Shown in pieces: positions 47,650 to 55,940 of a DNA stretch of 64,000 bases. The DNA lies in contig NZ_JRGK01000032.1 in NCBI RefSeq assembly GCF_000764645.1, forward strand, positions 42,158-106,157. The letters run 5' to 3'. Position numbers and translations under genes: made by a program. Source of the DNA: Aeromonas finlandensis. GTDB taxonomy: Bacteria; Pseudomonadota; Gammaproteobacteria; Enterobacterales; Aeromonadaceae. The first letter of the stretch is position 1, and every line of letters begins with the position of its first letter. The notes beneath the pieces were generated by a model. The model was not told the DNA's origin. It did not search any database and saw only the letters and a list, made by a program, of their open reading frames with translations.

Positions 47650-50106
47650 TCATTGCTGGTCTTTCAGATTAAACGGGCGAACATAGGGCAACAGCTCGGT
47701 ATCCAGCGTGACACTGCGGCCACCGGTACCCACGCTGCCAAGTCCCTTCATCTCGAACTGAAGGCCGATCGATTTCTCGGAGGTGGGCTTCAGGGTGATG
47801 TTGTCTGGCTGGTTGTGCCACTCCAGACTCAAGTTGATGCTCCAGCAGCAGGAGTCATATTTGACGCCCACTTTCCGGTCGATATTGACGTTTTGCTGGA
47901 TGTCCCGGTAGTAGCCACCATACATCTGCCACTGATCAGCGATCGGGGCCATTACCACCAGACCGGCCTGACTCAAATCCTCAGTCATGGCTGTGTTGTA
48001 GTAGTTCTTGTTACCGTCTTTGATGAAGCGGTAGTTGATCTGGCTGATGAACTTCTCGTGGCGGTATTCGACAGCACTGTTGGCCGCGGTGAACTCGCTC
48101 TCAGAGGTATCGTACTGGGTGCCCGCATGAGCAAACCATTTTTCGGTGATCCGGGCATCCCCCTCAAACGAGAGCAGGGAGCGGGCGTTAGTGCTCTCGG
48201 GATCAGATGGGTAGAGGCGCACCTTGGGTGGTGTCATCTCGAATGCCTGGGCAACAGCCAGACGCAACCGCTCATCGCCCACATTGTCATAAACCCGGCT
48301 GGTCAGGCCAACGGTGATTCGGTTGGCATCGCTGATGCGGTCGAGACCGGCGTAGCGGCGATCACTGAACAGGCTGTAGTAGTCCTGACGGGTGGTGGTG
48401 GAGTCGTAGATCCCGATATCATTCTGATCCCGATAAGGAACATAGAGATACTGGAACTCGGGCTCCAGGGTCTGGGTCCCCTTGCCATCATACCAGTTGA
48501 GCGGGCGATCGAAGTTCAACCCGCCTTTGAGTCTGAATGAGGGGAGGGTGCGATTGACGGTCCCATCCTTCAGAGTGAGCTGGCCAGTGCTGGAGTCGGT
48601 GAAGCGGCTGCGATCCACGCCAACCAGATCTCTTGGTACCTCCTGGTTATAGGAGGTAAACATCAGCTTGTACTGGCTGGTGAGGAAGTAACCCGGCGCA
48701 TCCACCAACGGAACGGTCAGGGTCGGTGCCAGATGGAAGCGGGTTGCCGTGTAGCGTTCACCCGCCTGCTGGACACTGGCGCTGCCACTGTCGTAACCAA
48801 ACTTGGTCAGCTCGCTGTTCCAGGCCAGATCGAACCAATTGCCTTGCTGGTAGTAGTTGTAGTCGATACGCGGCAGCATCTCGTGGGGGAGCAGCGCGTA
48901 GGGGCTCAGGATCTGGTAGCGGCGTACCTCGGAGGTGAGGTTCCAGTTCTGCTGGTAGTAACCTGCGGTAAAGGATTGCTGCAATTGGCTGTCGACCTGG
49001 GTGCCCACTTGCGGGCTGAAGTCGTTGAAGTAGTTGTAATCCTTCTCCCGCACCTGGGTGTAGTCCAGGCCAAAACGCAGGGATCCATCCATCAGGGCGG
49101 AACCGTGACGGACGTTCATCAGGTAGCGATGGCCATCCGAGAGGTACGGGGTGCCGGTTGACGGATTGGTAAAGCTGGGATTGCCCGCGTCATACTGCTT
49201 GTCGTCAGCCAGATTTTCAAAGTAGAGGATGCCTGCGTGGGCGGGGTCCGGCATGTAGCGGAACTCTACCTGCTCCATCAGGCCGCGCTTGTCCATGAAG
49301 CGCGAGGTGATGGTGGCATCGTAGTTGGGGGCTATGTTCCAGTAGAAGGGCTGGGTGATATCCATGCCGTTGCTGGAACTCTGCGTATAGCCGGGATAGA
49401 GCAGACCGGTCTTCCGTTCATCCTTGATGGGGAAGTTGATATAGGGGAAGTAGAAGACCGGATAGTCATAGAGCCAGAGGCTGGCATTCCAGGCTTCGCC
49501 GAACACCTCTTTCTGGTCGATGTCGATGCTACCCGCTTTGAGGGTCCACACTTCCTGACCGGGGGGGCAAGTGGTGTACTGGGCCCCCTCCATGGTGATG
49601 TTCTGGTTGTTGTTGGTCATCACCACGCGCTTGGCAAAGCCGCGCACCGGTGAGCCATGCACCTGATATTTGCCCTCTTCCAGTTCGGAGTTCTTGGTAT
49701 CCAGGTTGGATTTGAGGGTCTTGTCGCTGGTGACGGTCACCTGACCGTCGTTGTAATAGATGTTGCCGATGGCGATGACATCCCGGCTTTTCTGATCGAG
49801 CTGGGCATAGTCGGAGTCAAACTTGCGAACACCCTGACGAACCTTGACGTCACCTTCATAGACGGCGGTGCCGCCCTGTTTGGCCTCGAGACGGTCGGCA
49901 TCCACCTCGACTGGCTGTGCGTTGGCATCCTGACCCGATGCAGGCTTCTCTATCTTGGGAACATAGTCATAGCAGAGACTATCGAGGATCCCGGTGGCCG
50001 GCGGCGTTTCAAACGGTGCCGCCTGAACCATCATGGATGTCAGGGCGGGGGCCAGGCTGATAGTCAGGGCGATGGGATAGCGGTACCCCAGTGTCCATTT
50101 TGTCAT
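47650..50106 (-). CDS. lptD: LPS-assembly outer-membrane protein LptD
   Basis: 818 residues (E. coli 784). A signal peptide leads to a mature start near APFETPP. The periplasmic OstA/LptA-like jellyroll spans about 65-230 and the C-terminal barrel about 240-818. The four structural cysteines are present at 45, 180, 753 and 754, matching E. coli 31, 173, 724 and 725, so the interdomain disulfides should form. With LptE it inserts LPS into the outer leaflet. ATG 50106 starts the signal peptide; the longer frame to 50190 is rejected. It is divergent from amgK. Confidence 0.95.
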   Translation of the reverse strand: MTKWTLGYRYPIALTISLAPALTSMMVQAAPFETPPATGILDSLCYDYVPKIEKPASGQDANAQPVEVDADRLEAKQGGTAVYEGDVKVRQGVRKFDSDYAQLDQKSRDVIAIGNIYYNDGQVTVTSDKTLKSNLDTKNSELEEGKYQVHGSPVRGFAKRVVMTNNNQNITMEGAQYTTCPPGQEVWTLKAGSIDIDQKEVFGEAWNASLWLYDYPVFYFPYINFPIKDERKTGLLYPGYTQSSSNGMDITQPFYWNIAPNYDATITSRFMDKRGLMEQVEFRYMPDPAHAGILYFENLADDKQYDAGNPSFTNPSTGTPYLSDGHRYLMNVRHGSALMDGSLRFGLDYTQVREKDYNYFNDFSPQVGTQVDSQLQQSFTAGYYQQNWNLTSEVRRYQILSPYALLPHEMLPRIDYNYYQQGNWFDLAWNSELTKFGYDSGSASVQQAGERYTATRFHLAPTLTVPLVDAPGYFLTSQYKLMFTSYNQEVPRDLVGVDRSRFTDSSTGQLTLKDGTVNRTLPSFRLKGGLNFDRPLNWYDGKGTQTLEPEFQYLYVPYRDQNDIGIYDSTTTRQDYYSLFSDRRYAGLDRISDANRITVGLTSRVYDNVGDERLRLAVAQAFEMTPPKVRLYPSDPESTNARSLLSFEGDARITEKWFAHAGTQYDTSESEFTAANSAVEYRHEKFISQINYRFIKDGNKNYYNTAMTEDLSQAGLVVMAPIADQWQMYGGYYRDIQQNVNIDRKVGVKYDSCCWSINLSLEWHNQPDNITLKPTSEKSIGLQFEMKGLGSVGTGGRSVTLDTELLPYVRPFNLKDQQ

Positions 50107-50280
50107 GTGAAAGACTCGTGCAATCCGTGATAGATACGGTTGATCCAAGGCATGCATTTTACGACAGGTTTCATCGAGTTGACATTGCATGTCATTGCTT
50201 TATGTTAGCCGGCAATGATAAAGCATTATTGCGGCCAGGGCTAACAGCCAAGTGCTGCTTTCCACCTTGGTCCTCTACTT

Positions 50281-51291
50281 ATGCACGATCGCGATTCCCT
50301 GCTATTGCAGTGGGCACGCCGTATTTCCGGTGATGCCAATCTTCAGTTGACCCTCATTTCCGGTGATGCCAGCTTCCGCCGCTACTATCGTGGTGGTGGC
50401 CTGGTGTGGGTGGATGCCAATCCTAAAACCGAAAAAAATCATGAATTTGTTCGTAATGCCGCCGCCTTGCTGGCGCGTCAGCTGTTGGCGCCAGAGGTGA
50501 AAGCGGTGGACTACGAACAGGGCCTGCTGGCGGTCAGTGACCTGGGCGATACCCAGCTTATCAGCTGTCTGAATGAACAGACGGTGCTGGCCTGGTATGG
50601 CAAGGCGATTGATCTGCTGCCCCGACTGGGGGCGGTCGACCTGGCGCTCGAACCCTTCGATGCGGCCTTTATGGCGCGAGAGAACAGCATTTTCCCCGAG
50701 TGGCTGCTTGGCCATCATCTGCAACTGATCCTGAGCCATGAAGAGCAGCAACTGCTGGATGAGACTTTTGCCTGCCTCACCGCCTGCAATCTGGCCCAGC
50801 CGCAAGGGGTGATGCACCGGGATTTTCACAGTCGCAACCTGATGGTGTGTGGCGGTGATACCCCCGAGAGCAGCACCCTTGCCATCATCGATTTTCAGGA
50901 CATGGTGATCGGGCCCCTGAGTTATGACCTGGTCTCCCTGCTCAAAGATTGCTACGTACGCTGGCCGGACGAAGTGATCGATGAAGGGATGCGCCATGGC
51001 TTTGCCACCCTGCAACTGGCGGGTCTGCTTGGCGAGCGCGATTATGCCAGTTTCCGTCGTGATGCCGACCTGACCGGCATGCAGCGCCACCTGAAAGCGG
51101 CGGGGATCTTCACCCGGCTCTATCATCGCGATGGCAAGTCCGGTTATCTCAAGGATATTCCCCGTACCCTCGGTTACGTGGTGGATGTCTGTCGCATTCA
51201 CGGTAGCGCCTATCCGGTACTGGCCAGTTTCGGCCAGTGGCTGGAGCAGGTGGTGTTGCCCGGGATGGCCAACGCTGGAGTAAAACCATGA
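50281..51291 (+). CDS. amgK: N-acetylmuramate/N-acetylglucosamine kinase AmgK
   Basis: 336 residues of the aminoglycoside-phosphotransferase fold. Catalytic loop VMHRDFHSRNLM and metal-binding IIDFQDMVIGPLSYDLVSLL are clear; the N-terminus has GDASFRRYYR. With MurU it forms the peptidoglycan-recycling bypass first described in Pseudomonas putida, making UDP-MurNAc without de novo MurA. The neighbouring murU (start codon overlapping the stop by ATGA) strongly supports the assignment. The lptD-amgK divergent arrangement is also known in pseudomonads. Confidence 0.9.
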   Translation: MHDRDSLLLQWARRISGDANLQLTLISGDASFRRYYRGGGLVWVDANPKTEKNHEFVRNAAALLARQLLAPEVKAVDYEQGLLAVSDLGDTQLISCLNEQTVLAWYGKAIDLLPRLGAVDLALEPFDAAFMARENSIFPEWLLGHHLQLILSHEEQQLLDETFACLTACNLAQPQGVMHRDFHSRNLMVCGGDTPESSTLAIIDFQDMVIGPLSYDLVSLLKDCYVRWPDEVIDEGMRHGFATLQLAGLLGERDYASFRRDADLTGMQRHLKAAGIFTRLYHRDGKSGYLKDIPRTLGYVVDVCRIHGSAYPVLASFGQWLEQVVLPGMANAGVKP

Positions 51292-51956
51292 AGGCGATGA
51301 TCCTGGCCGCTGGCCGTGGCGAGCGGATGCGCCCGCTGACCGACCTGCTGCCCAAGCCACTGCTGGCGGTGGGGGGCAAGCCGCTCATCGTCCATCACAT
51401 CGAAAAGCTCAAAGCCGCCGGGGTGACCGAACTGGTGATCAACCACGCCTGGCTCGGCCACAAGCTGGTCGAGACCCTTGGCGATGGCAGTGCGCTCGGC
51501 GTGACCATCCACTGGTCGGCCGAGGAGAGTGCGCTGGAGACCGCGGGCGGCATCGTGCAGGCGCTGCCGCTGCTGGGCTCCGAACCCTTTTTGGTGATCA
51601 ACGGCGATACCTGGCTCGATCTCGATTATCACACTCTGGTCAGTCAGCCCCTTGGCGATGATCTGGCCCACCTCTGGCTAGTGCCCAATCCACCTCAACA
51701 TCCGACCGGGGACTTTGCCCTGCAAGCCGGGCGAGTCATGGATACGCCAGCGTTTACCTTCAGTGGGGTCGGACTATATGATCCGGCGGCCTTTGCCGGT
51801 CTCGCCGGCGGCGCCCGCAAGCTGGCGCCGCTGCTGCGGGAGTGGATGGCACAAGGGCGGGTGGGCGGCAGCCTGCTCGCTGGCGAGTGGCGCGATATTG
51901 GCACTGTCGATCGACTGCGCGAGCTGGATGACCAGCTCCAGGCCCGCACTCATTAA
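51288..51956 (+). CDS. murU: N-acetylmuramate 1-phosphate uridylyltransferase MurU
   Basis: 222 residues. A nucleotidyltransferase with the signature MILAAGRGERMRPLTDLLPK in outline at residues 4-23, VGGKPLIVHHIEKL and the metal site VINGDTWLDLDY. WRDIGTVDRLREL is near the end. It activates MurNAc-1-phosphate with UTP. The ATGA overlap with amgK shows translational coupling. The length equals Pseudomonas MurU. Confidence 0.92.
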   Translation: MKAMILAAGRGERMRPLTDLLPKPLLAVGGKPLIVHHIEKLKAAGVTELVINHAWLGHKLVETLGDGSALGVTIHWSAEESALETAGGIVQALPLLGSEPFLVINGDTWLDLDYHTLVSQPLGDDLAHLWLVPNPPQHPTGDFALQAGRVMDTPAFTFSGVGLYDPAAFAGLAGGARKLAPLLREWMAQGRVGGSLLAGEWRDIGTVDRLRELDDQLQARTH

Positions 51957-51975
51957 CTTCAAGAGGTCTTGAACC

Positions 51976-52809
51976 ATGCGTATTTGGGGTAAGGTGCTGG
52001 GCGCCTTCTTCGGTTTTTTGCTCGGCAATATCATTGGTGCCCTGATTGGCCTCTGGATCGGCCACCGTTTCGACCGTGGCATGGGGCTGCAGGGGGCGTT
52101 TCGTCGCGGCCCGAGTCAGGAGCAGCAAGCCGTCTTCTTCCACGCCACCTTCTCGGTGATGGGCCACATCGCCAAGTCCAGCGGTCAGGTGACCGAGCAG
52201 GAGATCCGGGTTGCCTCCAACCTGATGGATCGGATGCGGCTGGCAGGCGAACAGCGTGCCCGAGCGCAGGAGTCGTTTCGTCTCGGTAAAGAGGCCGACT
52301 TCCCGCTGCGTGAGACCCTGGCCGAGTTTCGTCGCGCCAGCCTCGGGCAGCGCGACATTCTGCGCTTCTTTCTGGAGGTACAACTGCAGGCGGCCTTTGC
52401 CGACGGGCGGGTAGAGGAGGGCGAGCGCGCCATTCTCCATACCATCGCCGACGAGCTGGGTTTCAGTCGCATCGAGCTGGCCCGTATTCTGGCGATGGCC
52501 GAAGCGCAGATGAACTTCTTCAATCAGGCCCATGGTCAGTATCAGGGTGGTCATTCCGGTGGCCAGCAGTATCGGCAGGAGGTGCCTTCTGCGGATCGCC
52601 TCAAGAATGCCTACCAGTTGCTGGGGGTGAGCGAGAGCGACAGCGATCAGGATATCAAGCGCGCCTACCGCAAGGAGATGAGCAAGCATCACCCGGACAA
52701 GCTGGCCGCCAAAGGGCTGCCGCCGGAGATGATGGAGATGGCCAAGGAGAAGACCCAGGAGATCCAGCAAGCCTGGGAGTGGGTCCGCGAGGCGCGCGGC
52801 ATTCGTTAA
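51976..52809 (+). CDS. djlA: Membrane-anchored co-chaperone DjlA
   Basis: 277 residues (E. coli 271). One N-terminal transmembrane helix rich in Gly (VLGAFFGFLLGNIIGALIGLWIG, residues 7-29) resembles the dimerising helix of DjlA. A TerB-like domain follows (about 55-165). The C-terminal J domain (about 210-277) has the HPD motif in KHHPDKLAAKG. It stimulates DnaK at the inner membrane and is linked to capsule and envelope stress signalling. It follows murU by 19 bp and is closed by a terminator. Confidence 0.95.
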   Translation: MRIWGKVLGAFFGFLLGNIIGALIGLWIGHRFDRGMGLQGAFRRGPSQEQQAVFFHATFSVMGHIAKSSGQVTEQEIRVASNLMDRMRLAGEQRARAQESFRLGKEADFPLRETLAEFRRASLGQRDILRFFLEVQLQAAFADGRVEEGERAILHTIADELGFSRIELARILAMAEAQMNFFNQAHGQYQGGHSGGQQYRQEVPSADRLKNAYQLLGVSESDSDQDIKRAYRKEMSKHHPDKLAAKGLPPEMMEMAKEKTQEIQQAWEWVREARGIR

Positions 52810-52846
52810 GCGCCGAAGCCTGTCATATCGGCACAGCAGACAATAA

Positions 52847-52878
52847 AAAGCCCCGCAGCAGTGCGGGGCTTTGTTTTG
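52847..52878. terminator. Bidirectional terminator between djlA and pepD
   Basis: Stem AAAGCCCCGCA / TGCGGGGCTTT with a four-base loop, T run on the + side and A run on the other. Confidence 0.88.
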
Positions 52879-52898
52879 CGGTGTGGCGTCGGGCCGGG

Positions 52899-54350
52899 TT
52901 ATTTGGCCGGAATGGCTTCCAGCACGTGTACCAGCAGTTGCCAGAAACGCTCGACCGCCGGGATGTGCACCTTCTCGTCAGGGGAGTGGGCACCACGGAT
53001 GGTCGGGCCGAAGGAGACCATGTCCCACTCGGGATAGGCGCTCTTGAACAGACCACACTCGAGACCGGCGTGGATCACCATCACGTTGGGCATGGTGCCA
53101 AACAGGGTCTGGTAGCTGTTGCGTACCAGTGCCATGACGGGGGAGTCCACGTTCGGCGCCCAACCCGGGTAAGCACCGGTGAATTCGCAGCTGGCACCCG
53201 CCAGAGTGAACAGGGAGCGGGTCATCTGCTCGATGCTCTCGCGACCGGAGTCGATCAGGGAGCGGATCAGGCATTGAACGTACACTTCGCCATCCTGAGT
53301 CTTGATGACCCCCAGGTTGATGGAGGTTTCGGTCACGCCGGGCATGGCATCGCTCATGCGCATCACGCCGTTCGGGCAGGCCATCAGGGCATCCAGCAGG
53401 CGCTGCTGCAGGGAGACGCTCATCAGCTTGGCCGGTTTGGCGGCGCTGTTGACCAGCACGGTCAGGTTCGGCTCGGTGGCGGCCAGCTCGGTCTGATAGA
53501 TACCGGTGTAGCGGTCAACCAGTGCGTTGAACTCGCTCACGCTGGCGGCGGGCACCAGCAGGGTGGCGCGGGCTTCGCGCGGGATGGCGTTGCGCAGGGT
53601 GCCGCCGTGGATCTCGGCCAGACGAATACCCAGCGGCTCGGCTGCTTTGAGCAGGCGTACCAGCAGCTTGTTGGCGTTGCCACGACCGCGATGGATGTCG
53701 CAACCGGAGTGACCGCCACGCAGCCCTTTGACGGCCAGCTCGACCACTTCGCCTTCGCTGGCGTCAACCAGCTCGAGCGGGAAGCGGATATTGGCATCCA
53801 CACCGCCAGCGCAGCCCATGTAGACCTCGCCATCCTCTTCGGAGTCAGTGTTGAGCAGGATCTCGCCTTCCAGCCAGCCTGCTTCCAGACCGAAGGCGCC
53901 GGTCATGCCGGTCTCTTCATCGGTGGTCAGCAGCACTTCCAGCGGACCGTGCTTGATGGTCTTGTCGGCCAGCACAGCCAGGCAACCGGCCATACCGATA
54001 CCGTTGTCGGCACCCAGGGTGGTGCCACGGGCAGTGACCCACTCGCCATCCACATAGGCGTCGATGGGGTCGGTCGCGAAGTCGTGTTTGGTGTCGGCGT
54101 TAGCCTGCGGCACCATGTCAATGTGGGCTTGCAGCACCACGGCTTTGCGGTTTTCCATCCCCGGGGTGGCCGGTTTCTTGATGATGATGTTGCCGACCTT
54201 GTCCTGCTTGACCGCCAGCCCTTCCCCTTGGGCCCATTGGATGATCCAGGCGCTCAGCTTGGCTTCATGCTTGGAAGGGTGGGGAATGGAGCAGATCTGT
54301 TCGAAGAAATGCCAAATCAGTTTGGGAGAGAGAGAGCTAAGCTGTGCCAC
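52899..54350 (-). CDS. pepD: Aminoacyl-histidine dipeptidase PepD
   Basis: 483 residues (E. coli 485). M20 family metallopeptidase: zinc ligands in VVLQAHIDMVPQ, TTLGADNGIG, TTDEETGMTGAFG, NTDSEEDGE and the final HAGLECGLF. It splits X-His and related dipeptides. The GTG start at 54350 (VAQLSSLSPKLIW) lies 7 bases after AAGGAG and matches the E. coli N-terminus; the ATG at 54371 lies upstream of that ribosome site. It is divergent from gpt as in E. coli, but with a small extra gene between them. Confidence 0.95.
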   Translation of the reverse strand: MAQLSSLSPKLIWHFFEQICSIPHPSKHEAKLSAWIIQWAQGEGLAVKQDKVGNIIIKKPATPGMENRKAVVLQAHIDMVPQANADTKHDFATDPIDAYVDGEWVTARGTTLGADNGIGMAGCLAVLADKTIKHGPLEVLLTTDEETGMTGAFGLEAGWLEGEILLNTDSEEDGEVYMGCAGGVDANIRFPLELVDASEGEVVELAVKGLRGGHSGCDIHRGRGNANKLLVRLLKAAEPLGIRLAEIHGGTLRNAIPREARATLLVPAASVSEFNALVDRYTGIYQTELAATEPNLTVLVNSAAKPAKLMSVSLQQRLLDALMACPNGVMRMSDAMPGVTETSINLGVIKTQDGEVYVQCLIRSLIDSGRESIEQMTRSLFTLAGASCEFTGAYPGWAPNVDSPVMALVRNSYQTLFGTMPNVMVIHAGLECGLFKSAYPEWDMVSFGPTIRGAHSPDEKVHIPAVERFWQLLVHVLEAIPAK

Positions 54351-54548
54351 GTCGGGACTCCTTACCAGCACGGAATAAACAGGGCCCCATCAGCGGGCCG
54401 AGAAAGAGGATGACGATAATACAGTCAATCCCACAAAAATGTGAGCAATCAGCGTAAATCGCAGGCTGGTGGTGCTGGTGCCGGGGGATGGCAACAAGGC
54501 GGTACGATTGTCAGGTTCGGATGACGCTGGTTGGTCGGAAATAAATTA
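54351..54548. other. Intergenic region upstream of pepD
   Basis: It carries the pepD leader and presumably its promoter. No ORF or RNA gene is supported here. The divergent CRP-type promoter begins at its right end. Confidence 0.4.
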
Positions 54549-54564
54549 TGTGACCGATCTCACA
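54549..54564. promoter_or_regulatory. CRP-type binding site
   Basis: TGTGACCGATCTCACA is a perfect TGTGA-N6-TCACA palindrome, flanked by AAATTA and AAAAAG. It lies immediately upstream of a -35 element, with its centre about 48 bases before the expected start site. Confidence 0.85.
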
Positions 54565-54570
54565 AAAAAG

Positions 54571-54598
54571 TTGAATTTAACGCGCCGACTGGTAAATT
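54571..54598 (+). promoter_or_regulatory. Promoter of the 29-codon ORF
   Basis: TTGAAT (54571-54576), a 16-base spacer and TAAATT (54593-54598). Expected transcription start is near 54605, giving a leader of about 145 bases. Confidence 0.65.
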
Positions 54599-54605
54599 AG
54601 CCCTC

Positions 54606-54749
54606 GTGGTTCGCCACCCGTCAGGATGACGATGAAAGCCTCCAGGGAACCGAAGCAAAGCAAGTGCGCCTCCATGGAATCGAGTGTTTGTTCAAGGATT
54701 TGAGCCCGCATAATGGTACGTAACTTGTTAAGCAATCAGGAGTTTCAAC
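54606..54749 (+). promoter_or_regulatory. Structured, GGA-rich 5' leader with a direct repeat
   Basis: Hairpin GTGG-TTCG-CCAC (54606-54617) is followed by GTC-AGGAT-GAC with GGA in the loop. A 16-base direct repeat (GCCTCCAGGGAACCGA at 54638, GCCTCCATGGAATCGA at 54668, two differences) follows. GGA occurs five times, including in the Shine-Dalgarno CAGGAG. The pattern resembles CsrA/RsmA-bound leaders or decoys. Confidence 0.5.
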
Positions 54750-54839
54750 ATGTTAGGCAGCAGCTCAACTTATTGGTTTGTCCCTTCTTTGTATACCCCG
54801 GGTTTCAGCTACCCGAATCCGTTCGTCGCACGTCGCTAA
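54750..54839 (+). CDS. Candidate 29-residue aromatic-rich small protein or leader peptide
   Basis: ATG at 54750 has CAGGAG at 54737-54742 with seven-base spacing. The 29 codons begin MLGSSSTYWFVPSLYTPGF and end PFVARR, with seven Tyr/Trp/Phe residues and four Pro. I do not recognise it. It has its own CRP-type promoter, a structured leader and its own terminator, so it is a stand-alone unit between divergent pepD and gpt. It may encode a small protein, or the transcript may be a regulatory RNA with an incidental ORF. Confidence 0.5.
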   Translation: MLGSSSTYWFVPSLYTPGFSYPNPFVARR

Positions 54840-54879
54840 GACGACCAGCCTGATAAGAGACAGGCAATGACGAGAAAGC

Positions 54880-54920
54880 AGCAGGTGTGTGAGGTCAAAC
54901 CTCCCCCCTGCTATTTTTTT
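54880..54920 (+). terminator. Terminator after the 29-codon ORF
   Basis: Nested stem AGCAGG...GAGG / CCTC...CCTGCT followed by ATTTTTTT. Confidence 0.8.
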
Positions 54921-55307
54921 ATATGCATTTTGTCCTGATGCTGCTTCCCGCGTCAGCAGGATGAGTTGCAGTTGGCCGTTTGGCTCTTCGTTGTGCCAAT
55001 CGGAGATGAAGAGGCCGATTTCCCTGAATTTGGCATACGTTTGCCAGGCATTTTATCTGGAAACGATGCTATCATATCGGCCCAACAGCCTGTCCGCGGT
55101 ATCGGCACTCTATCTAACCGATCGTCGGATATGCCCATCTTGTTTCCATTGTCATCAGATCTGCTGCCGAGGCTTAGCCCTGAGGCAGCCGAAGTGCAAT
55201 CTGAATTCAGTCGGGCAAGGGCCGCCATTTGCTGGCATTCGAAGGGTACCTTTCGGGTGTCATTATTTTAAGTGATTGTTTTTATATAACTATTTGAGAT
55301 CGATAAC
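54921..55307. other. 387-bp region upstream of gpt without a supported gene
   Basis: It presumably holds the gpt promoter and a long leader; TATCAT near 55069 is a possible -10. ORFs cross it on both strands (128 and 91 codons) but have no ribosome site, no family resemblance and low-complexity composition. No RNA family recognised. Confidence 0.45.
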
Positions 55308-55775
55308 ATGCCGAAAAAGTTCTATGTGTCGTGGGACAACCTGCAACGTGAAGCTCGCCGTCTGGCCCGTCGTCAACTGCCTGTCAGCCAGTGGAAAGGT
55401 ATCATCGCGGTCAGCCGTGGTGGTCTGGTGCCCGCAGCCCTGATGGCCCGTGAACTTGGCATCCGCAATGTGGAAACCCTCTGCATCTCCAGCTATGACC
55501 ACGACAACCAGCGCGAGCTGGTGGTGGTGAAGGGCGCTACCACAGCCGGTGACGGTGAAGGTTGGCTGGTGGTGGAAGATCTGGTGGACACCGGTACTAC
55601 CGCCAAGGCGATCCGCGAGCTCTACCCGAAAGCCAAGTTCATCGCGATTTTCGCCAAGCCGATGGGCGAAGCGCTGCTGGACGACTTCGAAGTTGCGATC
55701 CCGCAGGACACCTGGATCGAACAGCCGTGGGATATGGCGTTGGAGTTCACCACGCCGATCTGCGACGAAGAGTAA
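55308..55775 (+). CDS. gpt: Xanthine-guanine phosphoribosyltransferase Gpt
   Basis: 155 residues (E. coli 152). PRPP-binding motif [20 protein letters not shown], the N-terminal [18 protein letters not shown] and [20 protein letters not shown] are all present. It salvages xanthine and guanine to XMP and GMP at the membrane face. The neighbours pepD, frsA and crl repeat the E. coli order. A strong terminator follows. Confidence 0.97.
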   Translation: MPKKFYVSWDNLQREARRLARRQLPVSQWKGIIAVSRGGLVPAALMARELGIRNVETLCISSYDHDNQRELVVVKGATTAGDGEGWLVVEDLVDTGTTAKAIRELYPKAKFIAIFAKPMGEALLDDFEVAIPQDTWIEQPWDMALEFTTPICDEE

Positions 55776-55828
55776 CCGGAGCTGGCGTTATCCACGCCAT
55801 ATGCCGCAACGCAGAATGATGGTTTCAC

Positions 55829-55858
55829 GGGGCCCCAATGTGGGGCCCTGTTTTTTTG
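55829..55858 (+). terminator. Terminator after gpt
   Basis: Stem GGGCCCCA / TGGGGCCC with a three-base loop, then TG and seven T. Confidence 0.88.
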
Positions 55859-55940
55859 TATGTCAATAGGGTTCAGGGTGGCTGTCAGATGGTAAAAGTG
55901 GTTAAGATGGGCCATTGCCTGATCTGAATGAGACATTGAA

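Noticed and set aside
54889..55275. 128-codon + frame and 91-codon minus frame (54953-55228) upstream of gpt
   Set aside because: No ribosome site, Ser-rich or mixed composition without family pattern; the + frame begins inside the terminator of the 29-codon ORF.
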